Shown: in pieces, positions 8,864 through 16,922 of the stretch
How positions within the stretch are numbered: the stretch's first letter is position 1
Layout of the letters: every line of letters begins with the position of its first letter
DNA from: Afipia carboxidovorans OM5
GTDB taxonomy: Bacteria > Pseudomonadota > Alphaproteobacteria > Rhizobiales > Xanthobacteraceae
Reading direction: 5' to 3'
DNA: 64,000 nucleotides
Assembly (NCBI RefSeq): GCF_000218565.1
Contig: NC_015684.1
Location: 2,976,001 to 3,040,000 of the forward strand
The notes under the pieces: model-generated
What the model saw: the letters and a program-made list of their open reading frames with translations, nothing else
Databases searched by the model: none
What the model was told of the DNA's origin: nothing
Translations under genes and position numbers: made by a program

Positions 8864-8902
8864 AAAAAAGAAAGCCCGCGAGCGGCATATCGCTCACGGG
8901 CT
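8864..8902 (-). terminator. Intrinsic terminator at the end of the selA-selB operon
   Basis: Arms AGCCCG and CGGGCT (8873-8878 and 8897-8902) continue through one mismatch into GAGCG/CGCTC with a six-base loop. On the minus strand a TTTCTTTTTT tract follows. It lies between the convergent selD and the last minus-strand gene and may stop both. Confidence 0.8.
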
Positions 8903-8937
8903 CTCGAAAGCAAATATAGCGGACGCCTCCGCATCCG

Positions 8938-9351
8938 TCAGTTCACCGTCGCGGGCTCGACCTTCATGCGGCGGCCCCAATTGTCGAAGAAGTGGCCCTC
9001 ATTGACCGCCATGCGATCCTCATTGACGCGATCTTCCAGCGCGCGCAGTTCCTCCACCGCACGCTGATCTTCGATCGGCCCGCCATCCTCATCGGTGACC
9101 GGAACGATCAGGACACCGTCCCAAGGCACGCCCGCACCGCGCATCAGCAGGGTGAACTGATGCCAGTCGAGCTCATCACCGACCATATGCGTATAGGTCG
9201 AGCGCAACGGCACCACGGCGAGATTCGCCGTGGAGATCAGCAGGATCAATGCCGTGAAGCCACCGTTGGTGCGCCGATATTCCTTGACGATCCAGTCGTC
9301 GAACAGGAAATCGTCGAGCTTCTTGCGCCCGGGCTTAGCAGATTTCGACAA
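8938..9351 (-). CDS. Conserved-looking hypothetical protein, last gene of the Sec operon
   Basis: 137 residues, unrecognised. The start is a TTG at 9351 (MSKSAKPGRKKLDDF), preceded by GGAG at 9 nt and overlapping the end of the preceding gene by 17 nt. A longer frame exists upstream, but it lies inside that gene and encodes non-protein-like residues. The protein is soluble and acidic, with an ALILLISTANLAVV hydrophobic strand and a GDELDWHQF segment; no motif was identified. It is the terminal cistron before a good terminator, in a chain coupled to selB, so a role with formate dehydrogenase or Sec is possible but unproven. Confidence 0.6.
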   Translation of the reverse strand: MSKSAKPGRKKLDDFLFDDWIVKEYRRTNGGFTALILLISTANLAVVPLRSTYTHMVGDELDWHQFTLLMRGAGVPWDGVLIVPVTDEDGGPIEDQRAVEELRALEDRVNEDRMAVNEGHFFDNWGRRMKVEPATVN

Positions 9352-9853
9352 GCGGCAGCTCCAAGACCTCTTGCCCGAGGACGTTGAGGAACGGCCCATT
9401 GCGGGCTTCGCTGTACCAGCGCTCGAAATCGCCCAACTGGTTCTTGATGTCGGGCGGATCCACCTGCGGCGCACTGGCGACGTCCTTGCCCTCGGCCTTT
9501 TCGCTTTCCGCCTTGGCGGCTTCGATCTCGGCCTGCCTTGCTTGCCAGCACGCGCGGATCACCGGCTGAAATTTCTCCAGCGATTCCTGCTGGGATTCGC
9601 TTTCGGTCGACCAGCCGACCTCGCGCAGGAATGCGCCCGAGCCTTTGACGATGGCATCGTCTTCCGTCTCGCAATTCTCGATCGCGGCGATCACGACCTT
9701 CATCAGGTTCAGCCGACGAAAGCCGAAGGCGCGCTCGTTCTCGAATACTTTAAGGCGCGCAGCCACCTCGCGGCGATAGTTTTCCTCGTCCACGCTCGCC
9801 GCATGCGCGGATTTCTCAAGGTTGTCGAGAAAAGCGGAGAGTACTTGCGTCAT
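9335..9853 (-). CDS. Hypothetical protein translationally coupled to selB
   Basis: 172 residues, unrecognised. ATG 9853 overlaps the terminal TGA of the open selB frame by 4 nt. The protein is mostly helical and charged, with a coiled-coil-like ACWQARQAEIEAAKAESEKA region, and ends in a cysteine (LPLVEIC). No signal peptide or membrane segment is seen. Its ATG lies 30 nt downstream of the tRNA-Sec 3' end, so its message must either escape tRNA processing or start after it. The function is unknown; context suggests a Sec or formate dehydrogenase accessory. Confidence 0.6.
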   Translation of the reverse strand: MTQVLSAFLDNLEKSAHAASVDEENYRREVAARLKVFENERAFGFRRLNLMKVVIAAIENCETEDDAIVKGSGAFLREVGWSTESESQQESLEKFQPVIRACWQARQAEIEAAKAESEKAEGKDVASAPQVDPPDIKNQLGDFERWYSEARNGPFLNVLGQEVLELPLVEIC

Positions 9854-11949
9854 CGCACACCCAATTTCGGTGAGAGGGGATTTGGCGGAAGAGAATGGGA
9901 GTCGAACCCACCAAGGACCGGCTCGCGGCCCTTCCCGGATTTGAAGTCCGGACGCCCCACCGGGAACGATGCTCTTCCGTTAGCTTCGATATTCGCAGCC
10001 GTGCTTGACGTTGGCAATTCATCCGATGGTTTGCCGAACAGGTCAAGTCGGTGCTTATTGACGCGGCGCAAATCGCCATGGCGAATAGTGACGCCGTGCC
10101 GGTCAAAAAACTCAAGAATCTGGATCGCGACCTTGCGGCCGTTATCGAGCCGGTCGCGCAACTGCGCCGCCGTGAAATAGCCATCCGTGGCAATAGCCGC
10201 AACGGAGACCATCACCTGAACGATCTCGGCCACGGTTCCGCGCAGGAAGAAGTGGTCGTGGGCGATCTCGTCCACCTTGCCCATGCGTCCGACCAGCTTG
10301 AAGATGCGCCGCACCTCCGGCTCGGAAACGCCGGTATAGCCCGCGATGTCGCGCACGCGCGGCGGCCGGAAGCGCCCTTCCCCGCCGACATATTGCACGA
10401 CCTTGCTCCAGAGCGCCTCATCGGCCGGTGACAGCCGCACCTCATGGCCCGGAAGGCGCACCCACGCGCCATCGAGCGCCAGCTCCTTGTTGCGCGCGAG
10501 GCCCTGCAGGAACGCAATGAACACCGGAGCCGCCAATCGCGGCTCAAGCTGGAGCCGAAGGCGCTCAAGCCCCATGCCGGGCAAGTTCAGGTAATCGGCG
10601 TGAAAGACCGTCAGTATCTCGTGGATCGTATTCTTCAGGCGCAGCCACGCCGCCGGGGCGATCACAAACTCGGCCTTCGACGTCGGCAATCGCAACAGGC
10701 TGAGGCGCTGGACCAGCGCATCGTGCTCGGTTGCCGATAGCGCATGGTCACGAACGAAGCCGGAGAAATCGAGATAGCCGGCGACGTCGAGCAATGCCGA
10801 CAGGCTCTGGTCGATATCGGGAATAGCGCCTGCTTCGAGCTGGGCGATCCGTTCCGGTGTACGCCGCTTGCGCGCCGGCGCGCGCAGATCAACGAAGGCG
10901 CCACCGCCGATGGTGCGTTGGGCCGTGGTGTCGCGCAGCACGAACCGATCCCCCACCGCCGCGGCGATCGGCTGATCCAGCACGAACTGAACGAATGCCT
11001 CACCGCCTGGCGGGATCGGATCGTCACCCAACAGCACCACGCGAGCACCGATCTCGACGGCCGCATGATGCAGCCGCACCGGCATCCATTGCGTGACAGG
11101 TCGAGTTTCCGAGGCGAGCACCTGCAATTTCGCATCGATGCGATTTGCCGGCGCGTGCAGCACCGGATCGAGCACGACGTCGCCACGTGTGATCGCATCC
11201 TTGGAAATCTGCTCACCGGCGAGATTAAGTGCACAGCGGTCGCCCGCCTGGCCGCGCTCGGCCGCACGATTCTGCGCGTGGATCGCGCGCACACGCGCCG
11301 GGCGTCCCGAGGGGCTGATCACGACCTGGTCGCCAACCGCAACCGTGCCGGACAACACCGTTCCCGTCACCACCGTGCCCGCGCCGGGCAGCGTAAACGA
11401 ACGATCAACCGCGAGGCGGAAACGGCCCTGCGCCGAGCGGCCGGCCCATGCCGTCGCTGCTGCGAACAGATGCGCGCGCAGGTCTTCGATACCCATGCCC
11501 GTCGCACTCGAGACGGCAAACATCGGCGCATCATGCAGCGCTGTCGGCGCCAGCAGATTTGCGATTTCGTTTTGCGCTTCGGCCAGGCGCTCTGCATCCA
11601 CCAGGTCCGACTTGGTAATCGCGACCGCACCGCGGCTGATGCCGAGCAGATTGATAATGGCGAGATGCTCGACGGTCTGCGGCATCACGCCGTCATCGGC
11701 GGCAATCACCAGCAGCACGAAATCGATTCCGGTCGCGCCGGCAAGCATGTTGTGGACGAAACGCTCGTGTCCCGGCACGTCGATAAAGCCGAGAACGCCG
11801 CCCTCCGGCACCGGCAGATAGGCAAAGCCAAGATCGACCGAGATGCCGCGCGCTTTTTCTTCCTTGAGGCGATCGGTATCGACGCCAGTCACCGCCCGCA
11901 CCAGCGAGGTCTTGCCGTGATCGATATGACCCGCGGTGCCGACGATCAT
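9850..11949 (-). CDS. selB: SelB, selenocysteine-specific elongation factor
   Basis: SelB is an EF-Tu-like GTPase that delivers Sec-tRNA to UGA codons followed by a SECIS hairpin. The G1 motif is GHIDHGKTS near the N-terminus and the DVPGHE motif follows. The C-terminal half holds winged-helix repeats that bind SECIS, ending near RRVNKHRLDLFG. ATG 11949 overlaps the stop of the Sel1-repeat gene by 4 nt. The frame stays open to 9850 and gives 699 residues; codons from about 658 read through the tRNA-Sec gene, so the last 42 residues are probably not part of the conserved fold. Usual family length is about 610-660. Confidence 0.93.
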   Translation of the reverse strand: MIVGTAGHIDHGKTSLVRAVTGVDTDRLKEEKARGISVDLGFAYLPVPEGGVLGFIDVPGHERFVHNMLAGATGIDFVLLVIAADDGVMPQTVEHLAIINLLGISRGAVAITKSDLVDAERLAEAQNEIANLLAPTALHDAPMFAVSSATGMGIEDLRAHLFAAATAWAGRSAQGRFRLAVDRSFTLPGAGTVVTGTVLSGTVAVGDQVVISPSGRPARVRAIHAQNRAAERGQAGDRCALNLAGEQISKDAITRGDVVLDPVLHAPANRIDAKLQVLASETRPVTQWMPVRLHHAAVEIGARVVLLGDDPIPPGGEAFVQFVLDQPIAAAVGDRFVLRDTTAQRTIGGGAFVDLRAPARKRRTPERIAQLEAGAIPDIDQSLSALLDVAGYLDFSGFVRDHALSATEHDALVQRLSLLRLPTSKAEFVIAPAAWLRLKNTIHEILTVFHADYLNLPGMGLERLRLQLEPRLAAPVFIAFLQGLARNKELALDGAWVRLPGHEVRLSPADEALWSKVVQYVGGEGRFRPPRVRDIAGYTGVSEPEVRRIFKLVGRMGKVDEIAHDHFFLRGTVAEIVQVMVSVAAIATDGYFTAAQLRDRLDNGRKVAIQILEFFDRHGVTIRHGDLRRVNKHRLDLFGKPSDELPTSSTAANIEANGRASFPVGRPDFKSGKGREPVLGGFDSHSLPPNPLSPKLGVR
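9883..9978 (-). tRNA. selC: tRNA-Sec (anticodon UCA)
   Basis: A 96-nt tRNA with an encoded CCA. The 5' end is GGAAGAGC and the 3' end TCTCTTCCG-CCA: seven acceptor pairs plus a C·U mismatch where the eighth pair of bacterial tRNA-Sec would be. The anticodon loop CUUCAAA is closed by CCGGA/UCCGG (anticodon at 9942-9944), a long variable arm follows, and the T loop is UUCGACU. Discriminator G73 fits recognition by seryl-tRNA synthetase and SelA. The whole gene lies inside the 3' part of the open selB frame on the same strand. Confidence 0.96.
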
Positions 11950-12791
11950 GAGACCTGCTCCGGCAGAGGGGCTTCCGCGAGCTTCCGCGCGCGCTCGATC
12001 TCGGCGACCGACAATTCCGCAAACGTCGGCTGAATGAAGGAATCCGCAAGCGGGCTCGCGCCAGCCCGCGCCCGCAGCAGCCACATCAGCGCAGCAACGC
12101 CGTCGCGTGGCACACCGGCGCCAAGCTGATAGGCCGCTCCCAGCATCGCCTGCGCATCGGCATCGCCAAGTGCCGCCGCCTTGTCCCACCAGCGCGCGGC
12201 GGCGGCGGCGTCACGCTCCACGCCGAGGGCATTGTGATACATCATACCGAGCCGCGTCATCGCCGGGACGATGCCCTGCGCAGCCGCGGCTTCCGCCCAA
12301 CGCTTTGCGTCCGTGATATCTCCGGGGATCATCTGGCCTTCGACCAGCATCCACGACAGCATGTCCTGCGCCGGCCCATCGCCCGCCTCTGCAGCCTGCT
12401 TGTAAAGCTCGGCGGCACGCACCGCGTTTACCTCGACGCCCTCGCCCTTGAAGTAGACTTCCGCCAGGTTGCGCTGACCGATCGGATCGCCGCCTTCGGC
12501 TGCTAGCGTCAGCCAGCGCAAGGCGAGCGCGCTGTCGCGATCAACTCCCAGCCCTTCGCTGAAGCACTTGCCGATGTTGTTCTGCGCGCGCGCAATGCCC
12601 TGATGGGCGAGCGGCCCCCAGATCGCGAGCGCGGATTCGTAATCGTTCGCTTCAGCAGCCTCATAGGCCTGCGCCATTAGCGTGGCGGCTTCGGTTTCGC
12701 CAGCCGCTTCACCCGTCCCCTCGCCGCCAGCCGCACTCGGCGCAGCCGCATCACGGCGCCAAACCCGTTCTAAAACATCCCGCCAGCTCAT
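11946..12791 (-). CDS. Sel1-like/TPR repeat protein between selA and selB
   Basis: 281 residues with about five Sel1-like repeats (for example AQNNIGKCFSEGLGVDRD, AQAMLGAAYQLGAGVPRD), a helical protein-binding scaffold. No signal peptide is seen. Its ATG overlaps the selA stop (TGATG, 1 nt) and its stop overlaps the selB start (ATGA, 4 nt), so all three are translationally coupled. The resemblance of the names sel1 and selA is coincidental, but the coupling is not. A role in assembling the Sec machinery or formate dehydrogenase is plausible and untested. Confidence 0.88.
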   Translation of the reverse strand: MSWRDVLERVWRRDAAAPSAAGGEGTGEAAGETEAATLMAQAYEAAEANDYESALAIWGPLAHQGIARAQNNIGKCFSEGLGVDRDSALALRWLTLAAEGGDPIGQRNLAEVYFKGEGVEVNAVRAAELYKQAAEAGDGPAQDMLSWMLVEGQMIPGDITDAKRWAEAAAAQGIVPAMTRLGMMYHNALGVERDAAAAARWWDKAAALGDADAQAMLGAAYQLGAGVPRDGVAALMWLLRARAGASPLADSFIQPTFAELSVAEIERARKLAEAPLPEQVS

Positions 12792-14206
12792 CAGCGTCGC
12801 CCCCCGATCCGCAGCGTGGCGAGATTGCGCACAAACGCGGCCTCATCTTCGAGACAACGAAGATCGAGCACGAAGGCATCGTTCTCGACTCGGCCAATGA
12901 CCGGCCGCTCAAGCGTGCGGAATCCATCGGCCAGCGCCGTCAGCGCGCGGCCGCTGCTGCGTGCCCCAGCCGGGCGCAACGCGATCCCCGCGCTCTGGAT
13001 CACTTCCGCCGGAAGCGAGCCCGAACCGATCTGGCTTGTGCAGGCGATCACGCTGGCAGCAAAGCCCGAGCCAACCGCAGTCGCCACAGCGGGTAGCAGG
13101 CGCTGCGCCGCCGCTTCGATATCGGCGACCGGCCGCGCCATCATCCGCAACGTCGGCAACCGCTCGGCGAGCCGATCCGGATCGCGATAGAGCCGCAGCG
13201 TCGCTTCGATCGCCGCGAGGCGGATCTTGTCGACACGCAGTGCGCGTTTCATCGGATTACGGTTCAGCCGCGCGACCAAATCCTTGCGTCCAACAATGAA
13301 GCCCGCCTGCGGGCCGCCGAGCAGCTTGTCGCCGGAGAAGGTCACGAGGTCCGCGCCCTCGGCCACCGCTTCAGACACGGTCTGCTCGTGGGTGAGGCCA
13401 TACTGCGCGAGATCGACCAGCGTGCCGGAGCCGAGGTCATTCAGAAGCGGTACATCGCTCGCATGCGCCAGCGCGGCGATAGCCTTGCCGGAGACGGACT
13501 TGGTGAAGCCCTCAATGCGATAGTTCGAGGTGTGCACCTTGAGGATCAGCCCGGTCTTCGGGTTGATCGCGGTTGCATAGTCCTTCTCATGGGTGCGGTT
13601 GGTGGTTCCGACCTCGACAAGCTTGGTGCCGGCGCGCGCCATGATCTCAGGCATGCGGAAGGCACCGCCGATCTCGATCAACTCGCCGCGCGAGACGATC
13701 GCCTCCTTGCCCTTTGCAAGCGTATTGAGCGCAAGCAGCACGGCGGCAGCATTGTTGTTCACCACCGTCGCATCCTCAGCGCCGGTCAGTTCGCACAACA
13801 GGCTGCGGACCAGATTGTCGCGCTCGCCGCGCTTGCCCTGTGCGAGATCGAATTCCAGCGCGATGGCTTCGCGCATCGCAAGCGTCGCCGCCTCCACCGC
13901 CGCCTCGGCAACAATGGCGCGGCCGAGATTGGTGTGCAGCACGGTGCCGGTAAGGTTGAAGACCGGCCGCGCGTTCGGGCGGGCATCCGCCTCGAGCCAG
14001 GCCCGGGCGTCGCCGGCGAGGGCTTCGACGCTGGCCGCGACCGTCTTTCCCGCAGCCAGCGCTTCGCGCGCGGCGGCGGTTGCGTGGCGGATGGCCTCCA
14101 CCACGCGCGGGCGGCCGAAGCGCACAACCGCCTCCTGCGCCGCCGGTGTTTTCAGAACCTCATCGACGGACGGAATACGGCTGAGGGTGGGATTCCCTGC
14201 ATCCAT
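12791..14206 (-). CDS. selA: L-seryl-tRNA(Sec) selenium transferase SelA
   Basis: 471 residues, the usual bacterial SelA size. This PLP enzyme converts Ser-tRNA-Sec to Sec-tRNA-Sec using selenophosphate. The PLP lysine is in FSGDKLLGGPQAG; NLTGTVLHTNLGRA and the SRGELIEIGGAFR segment are family hallmarks. It starts 9 nt after fdhE and overlaps the Sel1-repeat gene by 1 nt, so it lies inside a coupled operon with formate dehydrogenase maturation. Confidence 0.96.
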   Translation of the reverse strand: MDAGNPTLSRIPSVDEVLKTPAAQEAVVRFGRPRVVEAIRHATAAAREALAAGKTVAASVEALAGDARAWLEADARPNARPVFNLTGTVLHTNLGRAIVAEAAVEAATLAMREAIALEFDLAQGKRGERDNLVRSLLCELTGAEDATVVNNNAAAVLLALNTLAKGKEAIVSRGELIEIGGAFRMPEIMARAGTKLVEVGTTNRTHEKDYATAINPKTGLILKVHTSNYRIEGFTKSVSGKAIAALAHASDVPLLNDLGSGTLVDLAQYGLTHEQTVSEAVAEGADLVTFSGDKLLGGPQAGFIVGRKDLVARLNRNPMKRALRVDKIRLAAIEATLRLYRDPDRLAERLPTLRMMARPVADIEAAAQRLLPAVATAVGSGFAASVIACTSQIGSGSLPAEVIQSAGIALRPAGARSSGRALTALADGFRTLERPVIGRVENDAFVLDLRCLEDEAAFVRNLATLRIGGRR

Positions 14207-14215
14207 ATCGGCCTC

Positions 14216-15130
14216 CTAGTAGCCGATAAGGAACGGGTTGATGCCACCGCGACGGAAGCCGAGTTCGTGGACCAGAAGATCAAGGCCGAGCGTCGCGACA
14301 TCATCCGCGACAGGATCAAGCCGGTGATCTTTCTGATGATTGAACACCTTCATGTAACCGTGACAGTCGTCGCAGGTCTCCGCCTTGATGTGGCCGGCCC
14401 CTTCGACTTCCTGAAACAGGATCTTGCGGGTCGAGCCGCAGAGGGTGCATTTCGAGCGGACGTAGTTCCAGAGCGTGCCGCACAGTGAGCAGGAGCAATA
14501 GCGAGCACCCGGCGTGCGCGGCCAGTTGACCAGCACAGTCGCCGTCGGCGCACCACCGCAGGACGGGCAGACGCCGTCACCAACCGACTGCAGGCTTTTG
14601 GCATCGAGCCGCGCGGCAAGACGGGCGAAGTGCACCTGGAGCGCCGCGGCAATGAAGATGTGCTCGGCAAGCGCTTCTACCGGTATGGCTTCGGCCAGCA
14701 CATTCTGAACCATGTAGGCGCGCCCATCGGCATCAGCCTTCACAACCTTGTCGAGCGCAGTGCGGGCCTGTTCGGGCATCTCAAGGTCGACGGCTGCCTT
14801 GAGCAGCCGATCGAGGGTTTCCGTGAAGGCCGCATCGGCCGTGAAATGGCCGCGGTCGAGCGGCGGCATGGTGTGCTGCCGGGCGCGCTCCAGCGTTTCG
14901 GCCGAAACCGGGTCCGGGTCCGGCAACCCATCCTGGATGGTGGCCTGGATCTGGCACAGCCCGGACAGGAATTGCAGATACGGCGCAAGCTCGTGGTTCT
15001 CGGCAACTTCCGAGAAGCGCGTGGAGCGGGCCGAGAATAGCTGGCTTGGATCGGGAAGCCGCGCAAACTGCGGCGTCGGAATATCACTGATGACGGATGG
15101 ATCAGGGGCGGTCGAATCGACGTTGGACAT
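14216..15130 (-). CDS. fdhE: FdhE, formate dehydrogenase accessory protein
   Basis: 304 residues. FdhE is a rubredoxin-like iron-binding chaperone needed for maturation of respiratory formate dehydrogenase before Tat export. Four Cys pairs are visible in the C-terminal half: CPSCGG, CSLCGT, CTLCGS and CDDCHG. It follows fdoI after 170 bp that hold a strong hairpin, and is followed at 9 nt by selA. A cytoplasmic location fits the absence of a signal peptide. Confidence 0.93.
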   Translation of the reverse strand: MSNVDSTAPDPSVISDIPTPQFARLPDPSQLFSARSTRFSEVAENHELAPYLQFLSGLCQIQATIQDGLPDPDPVSAETLERARQHTMPPLDRGHFTADAAFTETLDRLLKAAVDLEMPEQARTALDKVVKADADGRAYMVQNVLAEAIPVEALAEHIFIAAALQVHFARLAARLDAKSLQSVGDGVCPSCGGAPTATVLVNWPRTPGARYCSCSLCGTLWNYVRSKCTLCGSTRKILFQEVEGAGHIKAETCDDCHGYMKVFNHQKDHRLDPVADDVATLGLDLLVHELGFRRGGINPFLIGY

Positions 15131-15248
15131 TCTTAAACCTCACGAACCTCACAGGTCACGTGGACTCACCAACGCGTGGCCGAGCGATATTGGCTCTCTC
15201 ATTCGCCTGATGAACACGCTCCAACCTAGCACGTTCTTTGTTTCTGAA

Positions 15249-15279
15249 CGACGCCGGCATGACATGCATGCCGGCGTCG
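15249..15279. other. Perfect 13-bp intercistronic hairpin between fdoI and fdhE
   Basis: CGACGCCGGCATG (15249-15261) and its exact reverse complement CATGCCGGCGTCG (15267-15279) enclose a 5-base loop. No good U tract follows on the minus strand, so it may be a weak terminator, an mRNA-stabilising end for fdoGHI, or a processing site that sets different levels for structural and Sec genes. Confidence 0.6.
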
Positions 15280-15300
15280 CTATGTTTTATTGCAGTATGC

Positions 15301-15972
15301 TTACCGCTTCGTCGTGGTAACGAGGTCCTTCAGCCACTTGCGGTGGTGCCGCCAGGCCCAACCGCCAGTCACCTGGCCACGGGTCATTGCACTGATCGTA
15401 CCACGTACCCAGATACCTGCGTAGACGTGGACGATCCAGACGCAGATCGCCGCAACCGCAGCTCCCGCATGCACCAGAACAGCAATACGCCGCTGCTCGA
15501 TGCTGAAGTAGCTCGCGAAGTACTCATCCCAGCTCACGATACCTGACACGATCAGCAGGATGATCAGGAGCGACATCGACCAGAACACCATCTTCTGGCC
15601 TGCGTTGTACTTGCCGACTTCAGGCAGTTTGCCCTCGTCGCCAGCCAACACGTCACGTAGCCGGCTCAGCCAGACGCTGTCCGTCCTCTTCCAGAGATTG
15701 AGCCGGAAGAAGCGGAAGAACAGCCCCATAAAGCTGAAGAACAGCACCACGCCGATCCAGGGATGGAGGACGCGCGTCAACTGTCCACCACCGAACAGAC
15801 CCGTCAGGAAATACAGGCTCGGGCTGAACAGTGCGAGGCCGGACAACGCGAGCAGCACGAGGCTGATCGCGGTGATCCAGTGGTTGATGCGTGCGCCTAC
15901 GGTGTAGCGATCAACAATGACCGGTTTGCCGGGGCGGACGCTGTCGCCCGTATCGACTTCCGAGTCGCTCAT
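15301..15972 (-). CDS. fdoI: Formate dehydrogenase gamma subunit, cytochrome b556
   Basis: 223 residues with four predicted membrane helices (ITAISLVLLALSGLALF, IGVVLFFSFMGLFFRFF, a SLLIILLIVSG helix and a late VHAGAAVAAICVWIVHV helix). Histidines in RINHWI, LHPWIG and the last helix are candidates for the two haem b. This subunit anchors the enzyme and passes electrons to quinone. Its start overlaps the fdoH stop by 4 nt. Confidence 0.93.
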   Translation of the reverse strand: MSDSEVDTGDSVRPGKPVIVDRYTVGARINHWITAISLVLLALSGLALFSPSLYFLTGLFGGGQLTRVLHPWIGVVLFFSFMGLFFRFFRLNLWKRTDSVWLSRLRDVLAGDEGKLPEVGKYNAGQKMVFWSMSLLIILLIVSGIVSWDEYFASYFSIEQRRIAVLVHAGAAVAAICVWIVHVYAGIWVRGTISAMTRGQVTGGWAWRHHRKWLKDLVTTTKR

Positions 15973-16907
15973 GACCGTCCCTCCGTCAGCTTCTGGGCGT
16001 TCTGCTCATCTTCCTCCGACACCTTGTTGGCGCCGGCGATGGTATGATGCAGGAACCCGAAGGCGGCAAAGGCACCGATCGCCGCGAGACCAGCATACTT
16101 GGTCACGCCCTTCCAGACTTCCACGATCGGGCTGATCGAGGGGTTGTTCGGAAGGTTGGCGTAAATCTGCGGCTTGTCGAGATGCTGCAGCACGTACATG
16201 ACGTGCGTGCCGCCAACGCCCGGAGGATCGTAGAGGCCGGCATTGGTAAAGCCGCGCGACTTGAGATCCTTGATGCGGTGGTCAGCCCACTGCTTCATCT
16301 CGTCCTTGGTGCCGAACACGATCGCCTGTGTCGGACACGCCTTCTGACAAGCGGGTCCCTGACCGACCGCAACGCGGTCGACGCAGAGCGTGCACTTGTA
16401 GGCCTTGGAGTCGGCCTTCGACAGGCGCGGGATGTTGAACGGGCATCCCTTCACGCAGTAGCCGCAGCCGATGCACTTGTCGTGGACGAAATCCACGATG
16501 CCGTTGGAGTACTGCACGATGGCGCCGGGCGCCGGGCAGGCCTTGAGGCAGCCCGGGTCCTCACAATGCATGCAGCCATCCTTGCGGATCAGCCACTCGA
16601 GATTGCCGGTTTCGGCATTCTCGTACTCGGTGTAGCGCATCAACGTCCAGGTGTTTTCCGTCAGATCATGCGGGTTGTCATAGACACCCGTATTGATGCC
16701 GACTTCCTCGGTGAGGTTATTCCACTCGAGGCACGCCACCTGGCAGGCCTTACAGCCGATGCACTTCGACACGTCGATCAGCTTCGCCACTTCCGTCTGC
16801 CGTTTGGCAGGCGGAGTAACGGTGGAGGCCGAACGGCGGACCAGGTCCTGCTCACCGAACTTCGCGGGGGCCGGATTAAGGGTCGGGTTAGGAACAGGTG
16901 TAAACAT
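15969..16907 (-). CDS. fdoH: Formate dehydrogenase beta subunit, 4x[4Fe-4S]
   Basis: 312 residues. Four ferredoxin-type Cys clusters are visible: CIGCKACQVAC, CMHCEDPGCLKAC, CIGCGYCVKGC and CTLCVDR with CQKAC. A single C-terminal membrane helix (AGLAAIGAFAAFGFLHH) is typical of FdnH/FdoH. It carries electrons from the alpha subunit molybdenum/tungsten site to cytochrome b. It sits 15 bp after fdoG and overlaps fdoI. Confidence 0.94.
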   Translation of the reverse strand: MFTPVPNPTLNPAPAKFGEQDLVRRSASTVTPPAKRQTEVAKLIDVSKCIGCKACQVACLEWNNLTEEVGINTGVYDNPHDLTENTWTLMRYTEYENAETGNLEWLIRKDGCMHCEDPGCLKACPAPGAIVQYSNGIVDFVHDKCIGCGYCVKGCPFNIPRLSKADSKAYKCTLCVDRVAVGQGPACQKACPTQAIVFGTKDEMKQWADHRIKDLKSRGFTNAGLYDPPGVGGTHVMYVLQHLDKPQIYANLPNNPSISPIVEVWKGVTKYAGLAAIGAFAAFGFLHHTIAGANKVSEEDEQNAQKLTEGRS

Positions 16908-16922
16908 GTCTTTGCCCTCCCT

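Noticed and set aside
9335..9474. Single gene split by a frameshift at the two hypothetical genes
   Set aside because: The upstream gene has its own TAA stop, and the downstream TTG has GGAG at proper spacing; coupled overlap is simpler.
10744..12033. Plus-strand frame of 429 codons opposite selB
   Set aside because: The opposite strand encodes a clear SelB; residues here are Arg/His-rich with no domain.
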